Shown: positions 35,799 through 45,031, counted from the first letter of the stretch. The stretch is DNA of 64,000 nucleotides from Lysinibacillus sphaericus (GCF_002982115.1 NZ_CP019980.1:1372001-1436000), one strand, 5' to 3'. Numbers and translations: made by a program. The notes: generated from the sequence alone by a model not told the origin.

Positions 35799-36006
35799 TA
35801 CTATTATTTCCATAAAAAATGGTATTCTTGCTTGTAAAATATTAGATGAAAAGAAAAACCTTGCTTAAAATATTACGAGTTTTTGCTTAAATATGATACA
35901 AATTATTCATTTCAATCACCTATTTAGAACTTAAGACTTGCCAATATGGCTATGTCTGATTTAGTTGTATATAATAAAATAAAGTTAACGCGTGAAGGTG
36001 ATTGTA

Positions 36007-37185
36007 TTGGACGACATAGTCATAACAGGGTATGGCATTAAAGCTCCTGGAATTCTAGATAAACATAGTTTTTTAAATGTATTAACAAAAGGTATTTGTA
36101 CACAGAGTAATTTAAACAATGCTCATCTGCCTCAAGCAAACATCGTTGCGGGCGTGATTGACCAAAACTTTCAGGAGATTAATGGCGTAAATTATCGCCG
36201 ACATCCACGTTCTGTAAGAATGGCAATTGCCGCGACATTGGATGCAATGGAAATGGCAAATTTAAAAGATGTTCAACCGCATCGAATCGCTGTCATTATG
36301 GGTACATCCGCTGGAGCGATTTTGGAAATCGAAAAATATGCTGCGGATGGTTTTGATTTAAGAAAATTCCCGATTCATGGGGTTGCGCTTGTTGATACCC
36401 ACACGCTTTCGAGCTCTGTTGCAGAAGCTATCGGATCGTGTGGTTCTGCATTTACCGTCACAACTGGTTGCAGTGCTAGTTTAGATGCCATTTTAATAGG
36501 GAAACAATTATTACAGTCTGGAAGTGTTGATGCTTGCATTGTAGGAGGAACAGAGGCTCCTTTAGGCCAATGGACTATTAATGGCTTTAAAAAATTGAGG
36601 TCTCTTTCAACGGAGTGCTCCATTGAAAAAGCGGGTGTTCCCTTTTCAACACTGCATCAAGGCTTTGTTTTATCCGAGGGAGCTGGCGTTATGGTTTTAG
36701 AACGTAGACAATCTGCAAATGCACGAGGGCAAAGCATTTATGGGAAGGTTGAGCGTGTTATTTCGAGAAATGAAGGGCAGAAACTATTAAATTCTGATAG
36801 TACTGGTAGACATATGTTAGACGTTTTTCAAGAAACGGTTGGGGATACACTACCGAGTTATATAAACAGTCAGGCACTAGGCATAGCATTGAATGATCAA
36901 ATCGAACGCTTTATTTTGAAAGAAACATTTGGTTCAAATGTGCCCATTACTTCGATTAAAGGAATGATTGGTCACACGTTTGGTGCAATGGGAGCAATGC
37001 AAGTCATATCTTCTTTGTTGTCAATGGAATATGGGTTTATCCCGCCAACGATTAAAACATTAGGGCATGGATTTGAAGATACACCGATTGTTTATGAAAC
37101 GAGGCATCAAGCGGTAGAGTCTGTATGTATCACTACTCATGGTAGTAGCGGGAATAATGCTTGTTTATTACTGACACATACTTAG
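36007..37185 (+). CDS. Ketosynthase-like protein lacking the first catalytic His
   Basis: A 392-residue thiolase-fold protein of the KAS I/II type. The nucleophile is present (Cys155 in VTTGCSAS), as is the KSxxGH-type motif (IKGMIGHTFGAMGA, His323). The usual HGT motif holding the other catalytic His is replaced by INSQALGIALND (Gln289 where His is expected), and the C-terminal glycine loop is ITTHGSSGNNA rather than NSFGFGGTN. Decarboxylating condensation should therefore be weak or absent; chain-length-factor-like or other acyl-transfer roles are possible. Start TTG 36007 has GAAGGTG 6 bases upstream; GTG 35992 is an alternative. It lies 12 bases ahead of a c-di-GMP protein gene and is likely co-transcribed. 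Confidence 0.87.
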   Translation: MDDIVITGYGIKAPGILDKHSFLNVLTKGICTQSNLNNAHLPQANIVAGVIDQNFQEINGVNYRRHPRSVRMAIAATLDAMEMANLKDVQPHRIAVIMGTSAGAILEIEKYAADGFDLRKFPIHGVALVDTHTLSSSVAEAIGSCGSAFTVTTGCSASLDAILIGKQLLQSGSVDACIVGGTEAPLGQWTINGFKKLRSLSTECSIEKAGVPFSTLHQGFVLSEGAGVMVLERRQSANARGQSIYGKVERVISRNEGQKLLNSDSTGRHMLDVFQETVGDTLPSYINSQALGIALNDQIERFILKETFGSNVPITSIKGMIGHTFGAMGAMQVISSLLSMEYGFIPPTIKTLGHGFEDTPIVYETRHQAVESVCITTHGSSGNNACLLLTHT

Positions 37186-37197
37186 GAGGCTCTTTAT

Positions 37198-39588
37198 ATG
37201 TTTTTTATTTTTTTACTTTTGTTATCTGGTATTCCCATTTGTGTTGGAATTACGATTTTAGTGTTATTCAAAAAAAATAAACTATCCAAAATTATTTTTC
37301 TATTTCTTCTTTTGGCGTCCTTTTGGCATATAGATGTTTCATTTTTATATGCTGTTCAATTGTTTAGCCAAGAGACCATTATGTTCTTTTTTAAACTATT
37401 TCGATTTGGGTCAATCATGTTAACACCAACCATCTTTTACGTTGGGTATACGATTGTTCAAGAAATGCTCCCATCGGAGTATCAAAAAAAGTGGGGGTCT
37501 ATTGTTAATCGGACCACTGTATTCATCTCTTATGCGTTTGCGTTATTTGTTTACATAATAGGATGGAGCTCTAAAAGTATTCGTGGATTAGAACGTATTC
37601 AAATAGATACAAGTGTTTTTTACTTTCCTGTTGATGGAGAGCTATCCTGGATTTTTAATTTTAATGTATTTCTATTTATCATCACAATTATTATTTGTTT
37701 GTTGATTAGTTTAGATGTACAACATAAAAGTGAACGTTCTTTTTTATTTTATTTTACTATTTTCACATCCATCGGCTTTGCTATTGGTTACTTAAATATG
37801 TTTCCAACTTCTAGATTGTACCCAAGCTCGATTGCTATTTTAGTCTTTGCGATTTCTATCTTGATTCTTTCGAGTAGAATGCATCTTGAAATTGTTAATA
37901 ATATGAATAAAAAGCTATACGAGCAAAAGCAGTTTTTGTTCAGGGTCATTGATTTAAATCCTAATTATATTTATGCGCAAGATGAAAGTGGTCGTTATAC
38001 ATTAATGAACAAATCGTATGCACAGTTAATGGGCATGAGCTTTCAAGATATGATTGGGAAAACGGACGGCGATTTACTAGCTGACTTCACTGATGGAGAA
38101 GAATGCAACAATCCAGATAATACGTTTAAATTGCCAGAAAAGTATTTTATAAAAGAAGAAGCTATTACATCCGCTTCGGGGGAAGTGGTATGGGTACAAA
38201 CGGTTAAAGTTCCGATTAATATAAATGATAGTGCTACATTACTGGCAGTTTCAACTGATATTACGGAACGCAAGCGCTATGAAGATGAAATCAAGTTTCA
38301 AGCTAATCATGATGCATTAACAGGGTTACCAAATAGAAGGATGTTCAATGAAGATTTAATAGCGCTTTTAGAACAAGCAAAACTTGAAGGAAGTCAAAAT
38401 GCCATATTGTTCTTTGATCTCGATCGTTTTAAATATATCAATGATTCACTTGGACATGATGTGGGTGATCTCTTATTGATTGAAGTATCAAGGCGTATTG
38501 AAATATTGCTAAAAGAAAAACATAGCAAGGCAATGATCTATCGACTCGGTGGAGATGAATTTACCATTTTACTGCCTGATTATGATGCTACTGAAAGTGA
38601 GAGATTTGCTAAAGATTTGTTATGTCAATTTAATACAGCGTTTTGGATTGATGGAAGTGAGTATTTCATTACACCGAGTATTGGTATTAGCACGTTCCCT
38701 AATGATGGGTATGATGCGAATACATTGATTAAGCATGCAGATACAGCCATGTACTACGTAAAAGAACGAGGGAAAAATAACTATCAATTATTTACATCAG
38801 AAATGCAACAACACTTCTATCGAAAGATGATGATTGAAAAGCAATTACGAACAGCATTAGATAATGAGGAGTTTGAGCTTTATTACCAGCCTATTATTGA
38901 TGTGAAAACGAATGAAATTATTGCTATGGAATCACTCATTAGATGGAATAATGAGGTGCTGGGGCAAGTTACCCCGGATGAATTTATTTCCGTTATGGAA
39001 GAAACAGGGATGATTATTCCGATAGGTAAATGGATATTGACTACAGCCATAGCACAAACTGCCCGTTGGCACAATGAAACAAATAAGCCTTTAAAAATAA
39101 GTATTAATGTATCGGTGAAGCAGCTGCTTGAATCAACATTTGTAGAAAATGTTAAGCAAGCAATAGAGAATGCGTCATTCGATGCATCCTATGTTGTGTT
39201 GGAGATTACGGAGAGTATTGCGATGTACGCTGAGTCAATGATTGAAAAATTATATGCATTGAAAAAACTAGGAATCAGTTTATCAATGGATGATTTCGGT
39301 ACAGGCTATTCTTCGCTTAGTTATTTAAATAAATATCCATTGGATTCCTTAAAAATTGATAAATCATTTGTTATTGGGATGAACCAAGATGATGAAAACA
39401 AAGCGCTTGTCAAAACCATTATCGCGATAGCTAAGCAGCTCGATTTGAAAGTAATAGCGGAAGGAGTAGAAGGGGCGGAAGAATACGAATTCTTAGCCGA
39501 AATTGGCTGTGACTATGCGCAAGGTTATTTGTTTAGCCGACCACTACCTGTCGCAGCATTAAAAGCGCAATGGCTTACCATTAACTGA
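37198..39588 (+). CDS. Membrane PAS-GGDEF-EAL c-di-GMP protein
   Basis: A 796-residue sensor. About seven membrane helices fill residues 1-235, then a PAS domain (about 242-360, NPNYIYAQDESGRYTLMNKS), then GGDEF (about 365-530, intact RLGGDEF at 449-455) and EAL (about 545-790, intact ESL at 578-580, DDFGTGYSSL, EGVE and QGYLFSRPLP). Both catalytic signatures look complete, so it could make and break c-di-GMP. The RxxD inhibitory site is missing five residues before GGDEF. AGGAGG is 9-10 bases ahead of ATG. It lies directly behind the ketosynthase-like gene. The signal may be small and membrane-borne, inferred from the 7-helix input region. Confidence 0.94.
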   Translation: MFFIFLLLLSGIPICVGITILVLFKKNKLSKIIFLFLLLASFWHIDVSFLYAVQLFSQETIMFFFKLFRFGSIMLTPTIFYVGYTIVQEMLPSEYQKKWGSIVNRTTVFISYAFALFVYIIGWSSKSIRGLERIQIDTSVFYFPVDGELSWIFNFNVFLFIITIIICLLISLDVQHKSERSFLFYFTIFTSIGFAIGYLNMFPTSRLYPSSIAILVFAISILILSSRMHLEIVNNMNKKLYEQKQFLFRVIDLNPNYIYAQDESGRYTLMNKSYAQLMGMSFQDMIGKTDGDLLADFTDGEECNNPDNTFKLPEKYFIKEEAITSASGEVVWVQTVKVPININDSATLLAVSTDITERKRYEDEIKFQANHDALTGLPNRRMFNEDLIALLEQAKLEGSQNAILFFDLDRFKYINDSLGHDVGDLLLIEVSRRIEILLKEKHSKAMIYRLGGDEFTILLPDYDATESERFAKDLLCQFNTAFWIDGSEYFITPSIGISTFPNDGYDANTLIKHADTAMYYVKERGKNNYQLFTSEMQQHFYRKMMIEKQLRTALDNEEFELYYQPIIDVKTNEIIAMESLIRWNNEVLGQVTPDEFISVMEETGMIIPIGKWILTTAIAQTARWHNETNKPLKISINVSVKQLLESTFVENVKQAIENASFDASYVVLEITESIAMYAESMIEKLYALKKLGISLSMDDFGTGYSSLSYLNKYPLDSLKIDKSFVIGMNQDDENKALVKTIIAIAKQLDLKVIAEGVEGAEEYEFLAEIGCDYAQGYLFSRPLPVAALKAQWLTIN

Positions 39589-39743
39589 TGTACGCCCTAT
39601 TCATTCACGGTTAAAATTTGTTAGCTAGGCTTTCTCTTTTGAGGAAGCCTTTGCTGTAACAATTACTAGTATTATATTGCGACTATACGCTTGAACAAAA
39701 TAGTGGAGATAGACAAATAGATGAAAAGGAGCGAATGGTGTTT

Positions 39744-40949
39744 ATGAAAAAATGGATAGTATTCTTTACGCTAATAATATGCTTAAGCTTTCAATCAAAT
39801 ATAAAAGCACAGGTTATTTGGGATGGTGCGGAAATTACAAAAGGGCAAACAGGTAAGTTGACCTTTTCAAAGGATGTGAAAATATATAAAAAAAATGCTG
39901 ATGGCACGTTCACCTCACTCGTTGTCAAGAAAGGAGAATTTTATCGTGTATACGGCCATGAGTATTCGACTGTTGGCAAAGTATACAAGATGAGTGGCGG
40001 CTATCGTGTACAAGCAACCAATTTAGTGATTTACAAGGATGTTCCGTTAGCTATTCAACAACAAGTAGCAGGTGAAAAGTTTACGGTTGGAACACCTATA
40101 TTTTCAAGCTCAGCAAAAGGCGTTTCTATTAAAGAAGCCCCGAGTAGTTCAGCAAAAACTATTATGCATACGCCATATGGAGCTGTTTTTAAAGTAGTCG
40201 AGCTAAGTGGAGATTATGTAAAAGTAGAATACAATCCAAGAACGGATTCAACAATTGATTATGTATGGGGATATGTACCGCAAGACTATGTTTCCAATTT
40301 ACCTGAAGGAACTATTCAATATGTAAAAGAAAATGTTGATGTATCCGTTCGTCCTGGCTGGCAAAGTCAATCATTAAAGACGGGCACATCTGTTGCAGTC
40401 TATTTCACAACAGCAGATGGTCGTGCCTACGTGTCTTCAAATAAAATATATGGATACCTCCCTGCAAGTGCTTTATCCAAAACGCCAATCATGGACAAAG
40501 AGCTACTAAGTTTAGCTGAACCGTCGAACATTTTATTTGATGCAACGAAAAAGATTTCCTTATCACAAACAGCCCCAGATTACTATTTAGCCGAGTTTTC
40601 ACCGACTGCTAGTAATCGCTGGCAAGGCTATATGCAACTAGTAAATGATGATGAAATTACTGGAGGCAAACAACTAGCAGGAGTTCTTAGCTATGCACTT
40701 GTAAATAATAAGCTAACTTATCATTTAGCAAGTGAAGTGCACGACCATAAAATAACGATTCAGTTCCCGCTAAAAGTAAATGATACAATTTATATCAATG
40801 GAAACGAGCAAAAAGTGACCAAAATATATGAGCATTTATCTTTAAATATAACAGGTAGTTATGAAACATTTAACAATGTAGTAATCGCAGGCGATTATAT
40901 TATTGCTAAAGGATTAGTGAAGGGTCGTTACGATTATTGGGTTCAATAA
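39744..40949 (+). CDS. Secreted protein with SH3-like repeats
   Basis: About 400 residues with a Sec signal peptide (MKKWIVFFTLIICLSFQ, cut near IKA-QV). The mature part has SH3b-like beta modules at about 25-100 (VKIYKKNADGTFTSLVVKKGEFYRVYG), 115-195 (ISIKEAPSSSAKTIMHTPYGAVFKVVE) and 200-245 (VDVSVRPGW), then a C-terminal beta domain. Such modules bind cell wall or simply decorate the surface. The start is ambiguous: ATG 39735 and GTG 39738 lie closer to AAGGAG, while ATG 39744 gives a cleaner signal peptide. A single gene. Confidence 0.72.
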   Translation: MKKWIVFFTLIICLSFQSNIKAQVIWDGAEITKGQTGKLTFSKDVKIYKKNADGTFTSLVVKKGEFYRVYGHEYSTVGKVYKMSGGYRVQATNLVIYKDVPLAIQQQVAGEKFTVGTPIFSSSAKGVSIKEAPSSSAKTIMHTPYGAVFKVVELSGDYVKVEYNPRTDSTIDYVWGYVPQDYVSNLPEGTIQYVKENVDVSVRPGWQSQSLKTGTSVAVYFTTADGRAYVSSNKIYGYLPASALSKTPIMDKELLSLAEPSNILFDATKKISLSQTAPDYYLAEFSPTASNRWQGYMQLVNDDEITGGKQLAGVLSYALVNNKLTYHLASEVHDHKITIQFPLKVNDTIYINGNEQKVTKIYEHLSLNITGSYETFNNVVIAGDYIIAKGLVKGRYDYWVQ

Positions 40950-41029
40950 TTCCCTTTGTCTAAGCTAGAACTTGTTAAAGAGCTGATAGCTATGCTTTGG
41001 GAACAGAACAGTAAGGAGCGATTAATAAA

Positions 41030-41197
41030 ATGATATATCGATTTTTATTGATAATGGCGACATTCATCTTTATACTCAATTTATTTGTTCTTCCTACATT
41101 TTTTGCCATTGAGTCAGATAATACAGGTACTTTTATTGGCTTAATAATCATAGTGGTTATACTTCATCATCTATTAAAAAACAATGCTAAAAATTGA
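41030..41197 (+). CDS. Small two-helix membrane peptide
   Basis: A 55-residue peptide starting MIYRFLLIMATFIFILNLFV, with two membrane helices (about residues 4-26 and 33-48) and a short basic tail LKNNAKN. AAGGAGCG lies 11 bases ahead of ATG 41030. No family is recognised. It is intact with a good ribosome site, so it is likely real. Confidence 0.55.
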   Translation: MIYRFLLIMATFIFILNLFVLPTFFAIESDNTGTFIGLIIIVVILHHLLKNNAKN

Positions 41198-41427
41198 TTT
41201 GACAAACTATATTTCGTGTAGCGCATTTGAATGGTGATGTGCTGCACGATTTTTTTGCAATGAAAATAGCTACCAGAAGCATTAGATTACCTAATTTTTT
41301 GTCTTTTAAAAGACCGTAAATGGATTTAAATTGAAAAAAATTGCCCAAAAGATTAAAAAAATGAGCTCATGGACTAAATTAATGGTACAGTTGTAAGTAT
41401 ATTTTAATAGTGAGTAGGAGAACGAAT

Positions 41428-41805
41428 ATGATAGAAATTAAAACATCTCCATTAAGTGATGGAGAATTCAATAGAGGGGTATTTGCTACGTGCGATATCC
41501 AAAAAGGAGAGCTGTTGCATGAAGCACCAGTCATTTCTTATCCAAATGAACAGCATCAATACATCGAGCAAACATTGCTTGCTGATTATGCTTTTGAATA
41601 TGGTATAGGTCAATCTGCAATTCTTCTTGGTTATGGGATGTTGTTTAACCATTCTTATGAACCAAATGCAACTTATGAGATTAATTTTAGAAACCAGACA
41701 TTTGATTTCTTTGCTTTCAAAGACATTAAGGCTGGGGAAGAAATATGTATTAATTATAATGGTGATGTAGATAATCAAGACCAATTATGGTTTAATGAGA
41801 AATAA
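41428..41805 (+). CDS. SET-domain protein
   Basis: A 125-residue single-domain SET protein. It shows GVFATCDIQKGELLHEAP at the N-terminus, the cofactor-site motif LFNHSYEPNATYE and the closing GEEICINYNG. SET proteins methylate protein lysines using S-adenosylmethionine; bacterial examples often lack a known target. Start ATG 41428 is set by GTAGGAG; an in-frame ATG at 41410 would translate the ribosome site. The dispersed repeat begins 13 bases after its stop. Confidence 0.88.
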   Translation: MIEIKTSPLSDGEFNRGVFATCDIQKGELLHEAPVISYPNEQHQYIEQTLLADYAFEYGIGQSAILLGYGMLFNHSYEPNATYEINFRNQTFDFFAFKDIKAGEEICINYNGDVDNQDQLWFNEK

Positions 41806-41817
41806 TAAAAAGTGAAC

Positions 41818-42142
41818 AGAAGCTGGGACAAAAGAGAAAAGGTGTTAGATTGATTGCAGTCAATCTAACACCTTTTTTGCTGCGCCATTGTTTGTTCGCT
41901 ACAGCGGTGCTTTCCGCTCAGCACCGTAAGCCGCAACCCTCGTTAACGCGCGGAATGCCCGCGTCTTACATTGTGTGCTGTTCTGAGCAGGAGTCACAAC
42001 CTCCGCTACCAACAACTAGTGAACCCTTCTATTGTTTTATTTATTGCAAAAGCAAGAATAGCTAAGTTCTTCATATAGCAAAAATGTTATGAACACCTTT
42101 CCTCTGTACCTTAAATTTTTTTAGTTATGTCCCAGCCTCTTT
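41818..42142. repeat. Dispersed repeat element (copy 2), MITE-like
   Basis: The ends are AGAAGCTGGGACAAAAG and the inverse of AGAGGCTGGGACATAACT. It contains all blocks of copy 1 (20154-20412), including GTAAGCCGCAACCCTCG, CGCGCGG, AGGAGTCAC, GCTACCAACAACTAGTGAAC and TATGAACACCTTTCCTCTG. It also carries an extra left-hand hairpin (41837-41878) with an 17-base stem and T6 tail that works as a terminator for the SET gene. Confidence 0.83.
41837..41878 (+). terminator. Intrinsic terminator inside the repeat
   Basis: AAAAGGTGTTAGATTGA pairs with TCAATCTAACACCTTTT around TTGCAG. It is one of the strongest hairpins in the window and belongs to repeat copy 2 only. Confidence 0.9.
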
Positions 42143-42197
42143 TGAAAAGATTTAAAAGAAGATGAATAAAGAAATTGAAAGTTGTTTATACTAGCAC

Positions 42198-42226
42198 TAG
42201 ACAAAAGAAATTTTGTAGTATATAAT
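42198..42226 (+). promoter_or_regulatory. Sigma-A promoter of the cold-shock gene
   Basis: TAGACA (42198-42203), 17 bases, then TATAAT (42221-42226). The implied start near 42233 leaves a leader of about 144 bases before the cold-shock gene. Confidence 0.7.
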
Positions 42227-42260
42227 GAAATTAATAAGATCGTTTGCGAAGAAACAATGA

Positions 42261-42327
42261 ATTCACATGTTACAAAGAGTAATCGTGTTATTTGTTCGGT
42301 ACTTTTTGTAATATGTGAATTTTTTTC
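42261..42327 (+). promoter_or_regulatory. Terminator-like hairpin in the cold-shock leader
   Basis: Bases 42261-42281 (ATTCACATGTTACAAAGAGTA) pair over their whole length with 42300-42320, using two G-U pairs, and a T7 run follows. It sits between the promoter and the ribosome site of the cold-shock gene. It could act as an attenuator or temperature-sensing leader. Confidence 0.65.
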
Positions 42328-42376
42328 TTTTGAGGAAATCGGATATTATTAAATACAATTAATGGAGGTCATTTAA

Positions 42377-42580
42377 ATGACACAACAAGGTACAGTAAAA
42401 TGGTTTAACGCAGAAAAAGGTTTTGGTTTCATCGAAGTAGAAGGCGGAAATGATGTATTCGCTCACTTCTCAGCTATCCAAGGTGACGGTTTCAAATCAC
42501 TTGACGAAGGTCAAAAAGTGGAATTCTCTGTAGAAGAAGGCCAACGTGGACCTCAAGCTACAAACATCGTTAAACTTTAA
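42377..42580 (+). CDS. Cold-shock protein (CspA/B family)
   Basis: A 67-residue OB-fold protein, the usual family length. RNP1 is KGFGFIEV and RNP2 is DVFAHFSAI, the aromatic surface that binds single-stranded RNA and DNA; it begins [14 protein letters not shown]. It acts as an RNA chaperone in cold and general translation. AATGGAGG precedes the ATG. The long structured leader (42233-42376) is typical of cold-inducible members. Confidence 0.96.
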   Translation: MTQQGTVKWFNAEKGFGFIEVEGGNDVFAHFSAIQGDGFKSLDEGQKVEFSVEEGQRGPQATNIVKL

Positions 42581-42622
42581 TTTTTATTAAACTGACGATA
42601 GGCATCTTCAACGATGCTTAAG

Positions 42623-42669
42623 ACTGTAGGCAAACCCAAAGCAATTTGGGATTTGTCTACAGTTTTTTT
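42623..42669 (+). terminator. Intrinsic terminator
   Basis: ACTGTAG, CAAA and CCCAAA blocks pair with TTTGGG, TTTG and CTACAGT. A T7 run follows. It ends the cold-shock transcript. From 42670 to 42975 no further gene is seen. Confidence 0.9.
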
Positions 42670-42975
42670 ATTTCAGTGTCTTTTGAGATGACTGACAATA
42701 AACCTATTCATTGAAGCTTTCTAACAGCATGTATACGCTCTTCTAAACGTTGAATGATTCTTTCCCTTTATATGAAGAGAAAAGGTAATAGGGAGCGTAG
42801 AGAAGCGCTTAAAACATATCTGTACTTCTGGAAATGGTTTTATGCAAACAGAGAACTTAACTTTGCTTAAATAAATCGAGTTTAGAATAAAGAAATAAAA
42901 AACACTATGAATAAACTTGTTTGTATTTCGTGTCTTTAGGATAGACTGCAATCAACAGCAAAGGAGGGTATCTAA

Positions 42976-43389
42976 TTGTTACAAATTGAATCTAATATCG
43001 TCGGAAAAGAAATAAGCTTTGGTTACTTACGTGATCATATTGAAAGACATGGTTTTACAATTGGAGGCAATTGGGAGTATCACAAAGGAAGTTTTGATAC
43101 GATTTTATCGAGTGAGGGTGGAGAAACCATCTATTTGCGAGTGCCTTTTATTGTAACGCAAGGTGAACTAGATTTTTATGATGCACAAATTCGCTTTCAA
43201 AACCCATTTGTTATTAAACATGTAACGAATGTCGGATTGGATTATGATGAGGGCTCTTTGCTAGATGCAACGGGAGCGAGCCAATTCCAAACACCGCTTG
43301 ATAAAGATGGCTATATACATGATAAAAGTAAATGGATAGAAGTTGGCGAAAAGGTAGTGGCTGATAAAGTTCTCCCTTATTTTCACTAG
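42976..43389 (+). CDS. YugN-like family protein
   Basis: A 137-residue soluble protein matching YugN: ESNIVGKEISFGYLRDHIERHGFTIGGNWEY, YLRVPFIVTQGELD, and the ending WIEVGEKVVADKVLPYF. Start TTG 42976 is 8 bases from AAGGAGG; no in-frame ATG is near. Function is unknown in Bacilli. Single gene. Confidence 0.87.
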   Translation: MLQIESNIVGKEISFGYLRDHIERHGFTIGGNWEYHKGSFDTILSSEGGETIYLRVPFIVTQGELDFYDAQIRFQNPFVIKHVTNVGLDYDEGSLLDATGASQFQTPLDKDGYIHDKSKWIEVGEKVVADKVLPYFH

Positions 43390-43561
43390 TCTTTACACCA
43401 ATTGTTTTACGCTAGTCACACTTTTAAAAAGTAGTGGCTTTTATTATGCCTATGAACTTAGTGACAAATCTTCTTAAAATAGTTTTTTAATTTATAGTGG
43501 TCATGTATCGTTAAATGCCAGCTTGTTATATTGTACCTTGGTCGTAGTAGAGCGCGTGATT

Positions 43562-43939
43562 TTAATAAAGTTTGTCAATTCCTTCTCTATAATAAGGCAT
43601 TCTACTGTTAGCAATTTCAATAGGTACCCATTCGATGTTGGTTATTTCATCGGGCAATGCTATTTCTTCAACTCCACTTATAACTTGCGCTTCAAAAGTG
43701 AAAAATAAAGCGTGATGATTCCTGCTTGTTAATTTTGATTCATTTACCGCGAGTAATTTACCTACTTCTACTAGATAACCTGTTTCTTCATGGACTTCAC
43801 GGATTGTAGCTTCTATCAGCGTTTCATCTGTTTCCACTTTTCCACCAGGAAGCGACCAATGCCCTTCATGATTATGAACCATTAATATATGATAATCGAC
43901 ATTTTTAATTAATGCATAGACGACTTTAACTTCTTCCAT
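43562..43939 (-). CDS. Nudix hydrolase
   Basis: A 125-residue protein with a full Nudix box: GGKVETDETLIEATIREVHEETGY (GX5EX7REVXEEXGY). The loop of Glu residues binds Mg and cleaves nucleoside diphosphate-linked substrates; it is preceded by HWSLPGG. The start ATG 43939 follows AAGGAGAGG; the frame is open upstream without a site. The substrate (house-cleaning nucleotide or NDP-sugar) is not evident. Confidence 0.93.
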   Translation of the reverse strand: MEEVKVVYALIKNVDYHILMVHNHEGHWSLPGGKVETDETLIEATIREVHEETGYLVEVGKLLAVNESKLTSRNHHALFFTFEAQVISGVEEIALPDEITNIEWVPIEIANSRMPYYREGIDKLY

Positions 43940-44182
43940 TAGCCTCTCCTTGTCTATCTTCGTATAGTTAAATACATACATAATAGCGTATTGGAACATA
44001 TTTGGAAAGGGCATATTGTGAATGGGTTATTTCGAGTCTTGGGTGAATGGAGATATAGTAGTAGACGGTCAATATCTTTATTTTACTAGTTATGCTACAG
44101 ATAGAAGGGGGAATCCATTTTCTTTATGATATAATGATTGAGAAAACTCTGAATGTGTAAGAAAAGATGAGGGGGATTAATG

Positions 44183-44605
44183 ATGGCTACGAATTATAAA
44201 AGAATCGCTGTAGCAATAGATTTTTCTGAACAGTCGTTGAAAGCGTGTGAGCGTGCGGTAAAATTGGCAAAAGAATATGGCGCAACATTACAACTAGTGA
44301 ATGTGATTGATACGAAGTCGTTTGGTGCTATCACTGCATATGACTTAAAGTATGCAGAGAAATTGAAAGCGGAACATCTTACTAAAATCGAAAAGTTAAG
44401 ATTAGAGGCTCAAACAGCCGGCGTAACAGAGGTATTGGCTGTTGTAGAAACGGGTTCACCAAAAAGCATTCTTACGCAACTGCCTGCTGTAGACTTAATT
44501 GTATGTGGTGCAACAGGCTTAAATCAGTTAGAAAAAATGGTCATCGGTTCAGTAGCGGAGCGTATTGTCCGTTTAGCTACATGTGATGTGCTAATCGTTC
44601 GCTAA
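44183..44605 (+). CDS. Universal stress protein (UspA family)
   Basis: A 140-residue UspA-fold protein: RIAVAIDFSEQS at the N-terminus and the nucleotide-binding GATGLNQLEKMVIGSVAERIVRLATCDVLIVR (G-2x-G-9x-G(S/T)) at the end. ATP-binding Usp proteins aid survival under stress. Start 44183 is 7 bases from GAGGGGG; ATG 44180 is the alternative. A strong terminator follows. Confidence 0.94.
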   Translation: MATNYKRIAVAIDFSEQSLKACERAVKLAKEYGATLQLVNVIDTKSFGAITAYDLKYAEKLKAEHLTKIEKLRLEAQTAGVTEVLAVVETGSPKSILTQLPAVDLIVCGATGLNQLEKMVIGSVAERIVRLATCDVLIVR

Positions 44606-44662
44606 TACGAATTTAATGAACGTATAACAGCCTAGAGCAAGTTCACTATTTTTAAACAAACT

Positions 44663-44698
44663 AAAGCCAGTTTCGATATTTTCGAGACTGGCTTTTTT
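44663..44698 (+). terminator. Intrinsic terminator
   Basis: AAAGCCAGTTTCGA pairs with TTCGAGACTGGCTTT (one wobble), followed by T6. It ends the universal stress gene. Confidence 0.9.
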
Positions 44699-44704
44699 GT
44701 TGTA

Positions 44705-44741
44705 TTTTAAAAGCCGAGAAAATGAGGATCATTTTCTCGGC
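44705..44741 (-). terminator. Intrinsic terminator of the qox operon
   Basis: GCCGAGAAAATGA (44713-44725) pairs perfectly with TCATTTTCTCGGC (44729-44741), and TTTTAAAAT follows on the minus strand. Confidence 0.88.
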
Positions 44742-44749
44742 CATTTTTA

Positions 44750-45031
44750 TTAGTAACCCCAGATCATTGCAAATAATGTACCAAGGATTGTCACAACAGC
44801 TACGAATACTGAATATAGAATTGTTGTATATAACGTTTTCTTATCTTCAGATTCACCGATGTGCATGAATAATACTAATTGAACAGTTGCTTGCGCAAGT
44901 GCAGTCACTACTAGGATTGCAAATGCCATATTGTAAGACATATCAAATTTCACAACTGCTAAAGCGATAATTGTTAATAATAGTGAGAAGCCGAAGCCCA
45001 TCACATGTTGTTTTGGGAATAGTTCCTTCAT
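44750..45031 (-). CDS. qoxD: Cytochrome aa3 quinol oxidase subunit IV
   Basis: A 93-residue protein with three membrane helices, starting MKELFPKQHVMGFGFSLLL and carrying the LAQATVQLVLFMHIGE helix typical of subunit IV (COX4_pro). It helps assembly and stability of the heme-copper complex. Its ATG shares one base with the stop of subunit III (TGATG). It is last in the operon and followed by a perfect terminator. Confidence 0.95.
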   Translation of the reverse strand: MKELFPKQHVMGFGFSLLLTIIALAVVKFDMSYNMAFAILVVTALAQATVQLVLFMHIGESEDKKTLYTTILYSVFVAVVTILGTLFAMIWGY

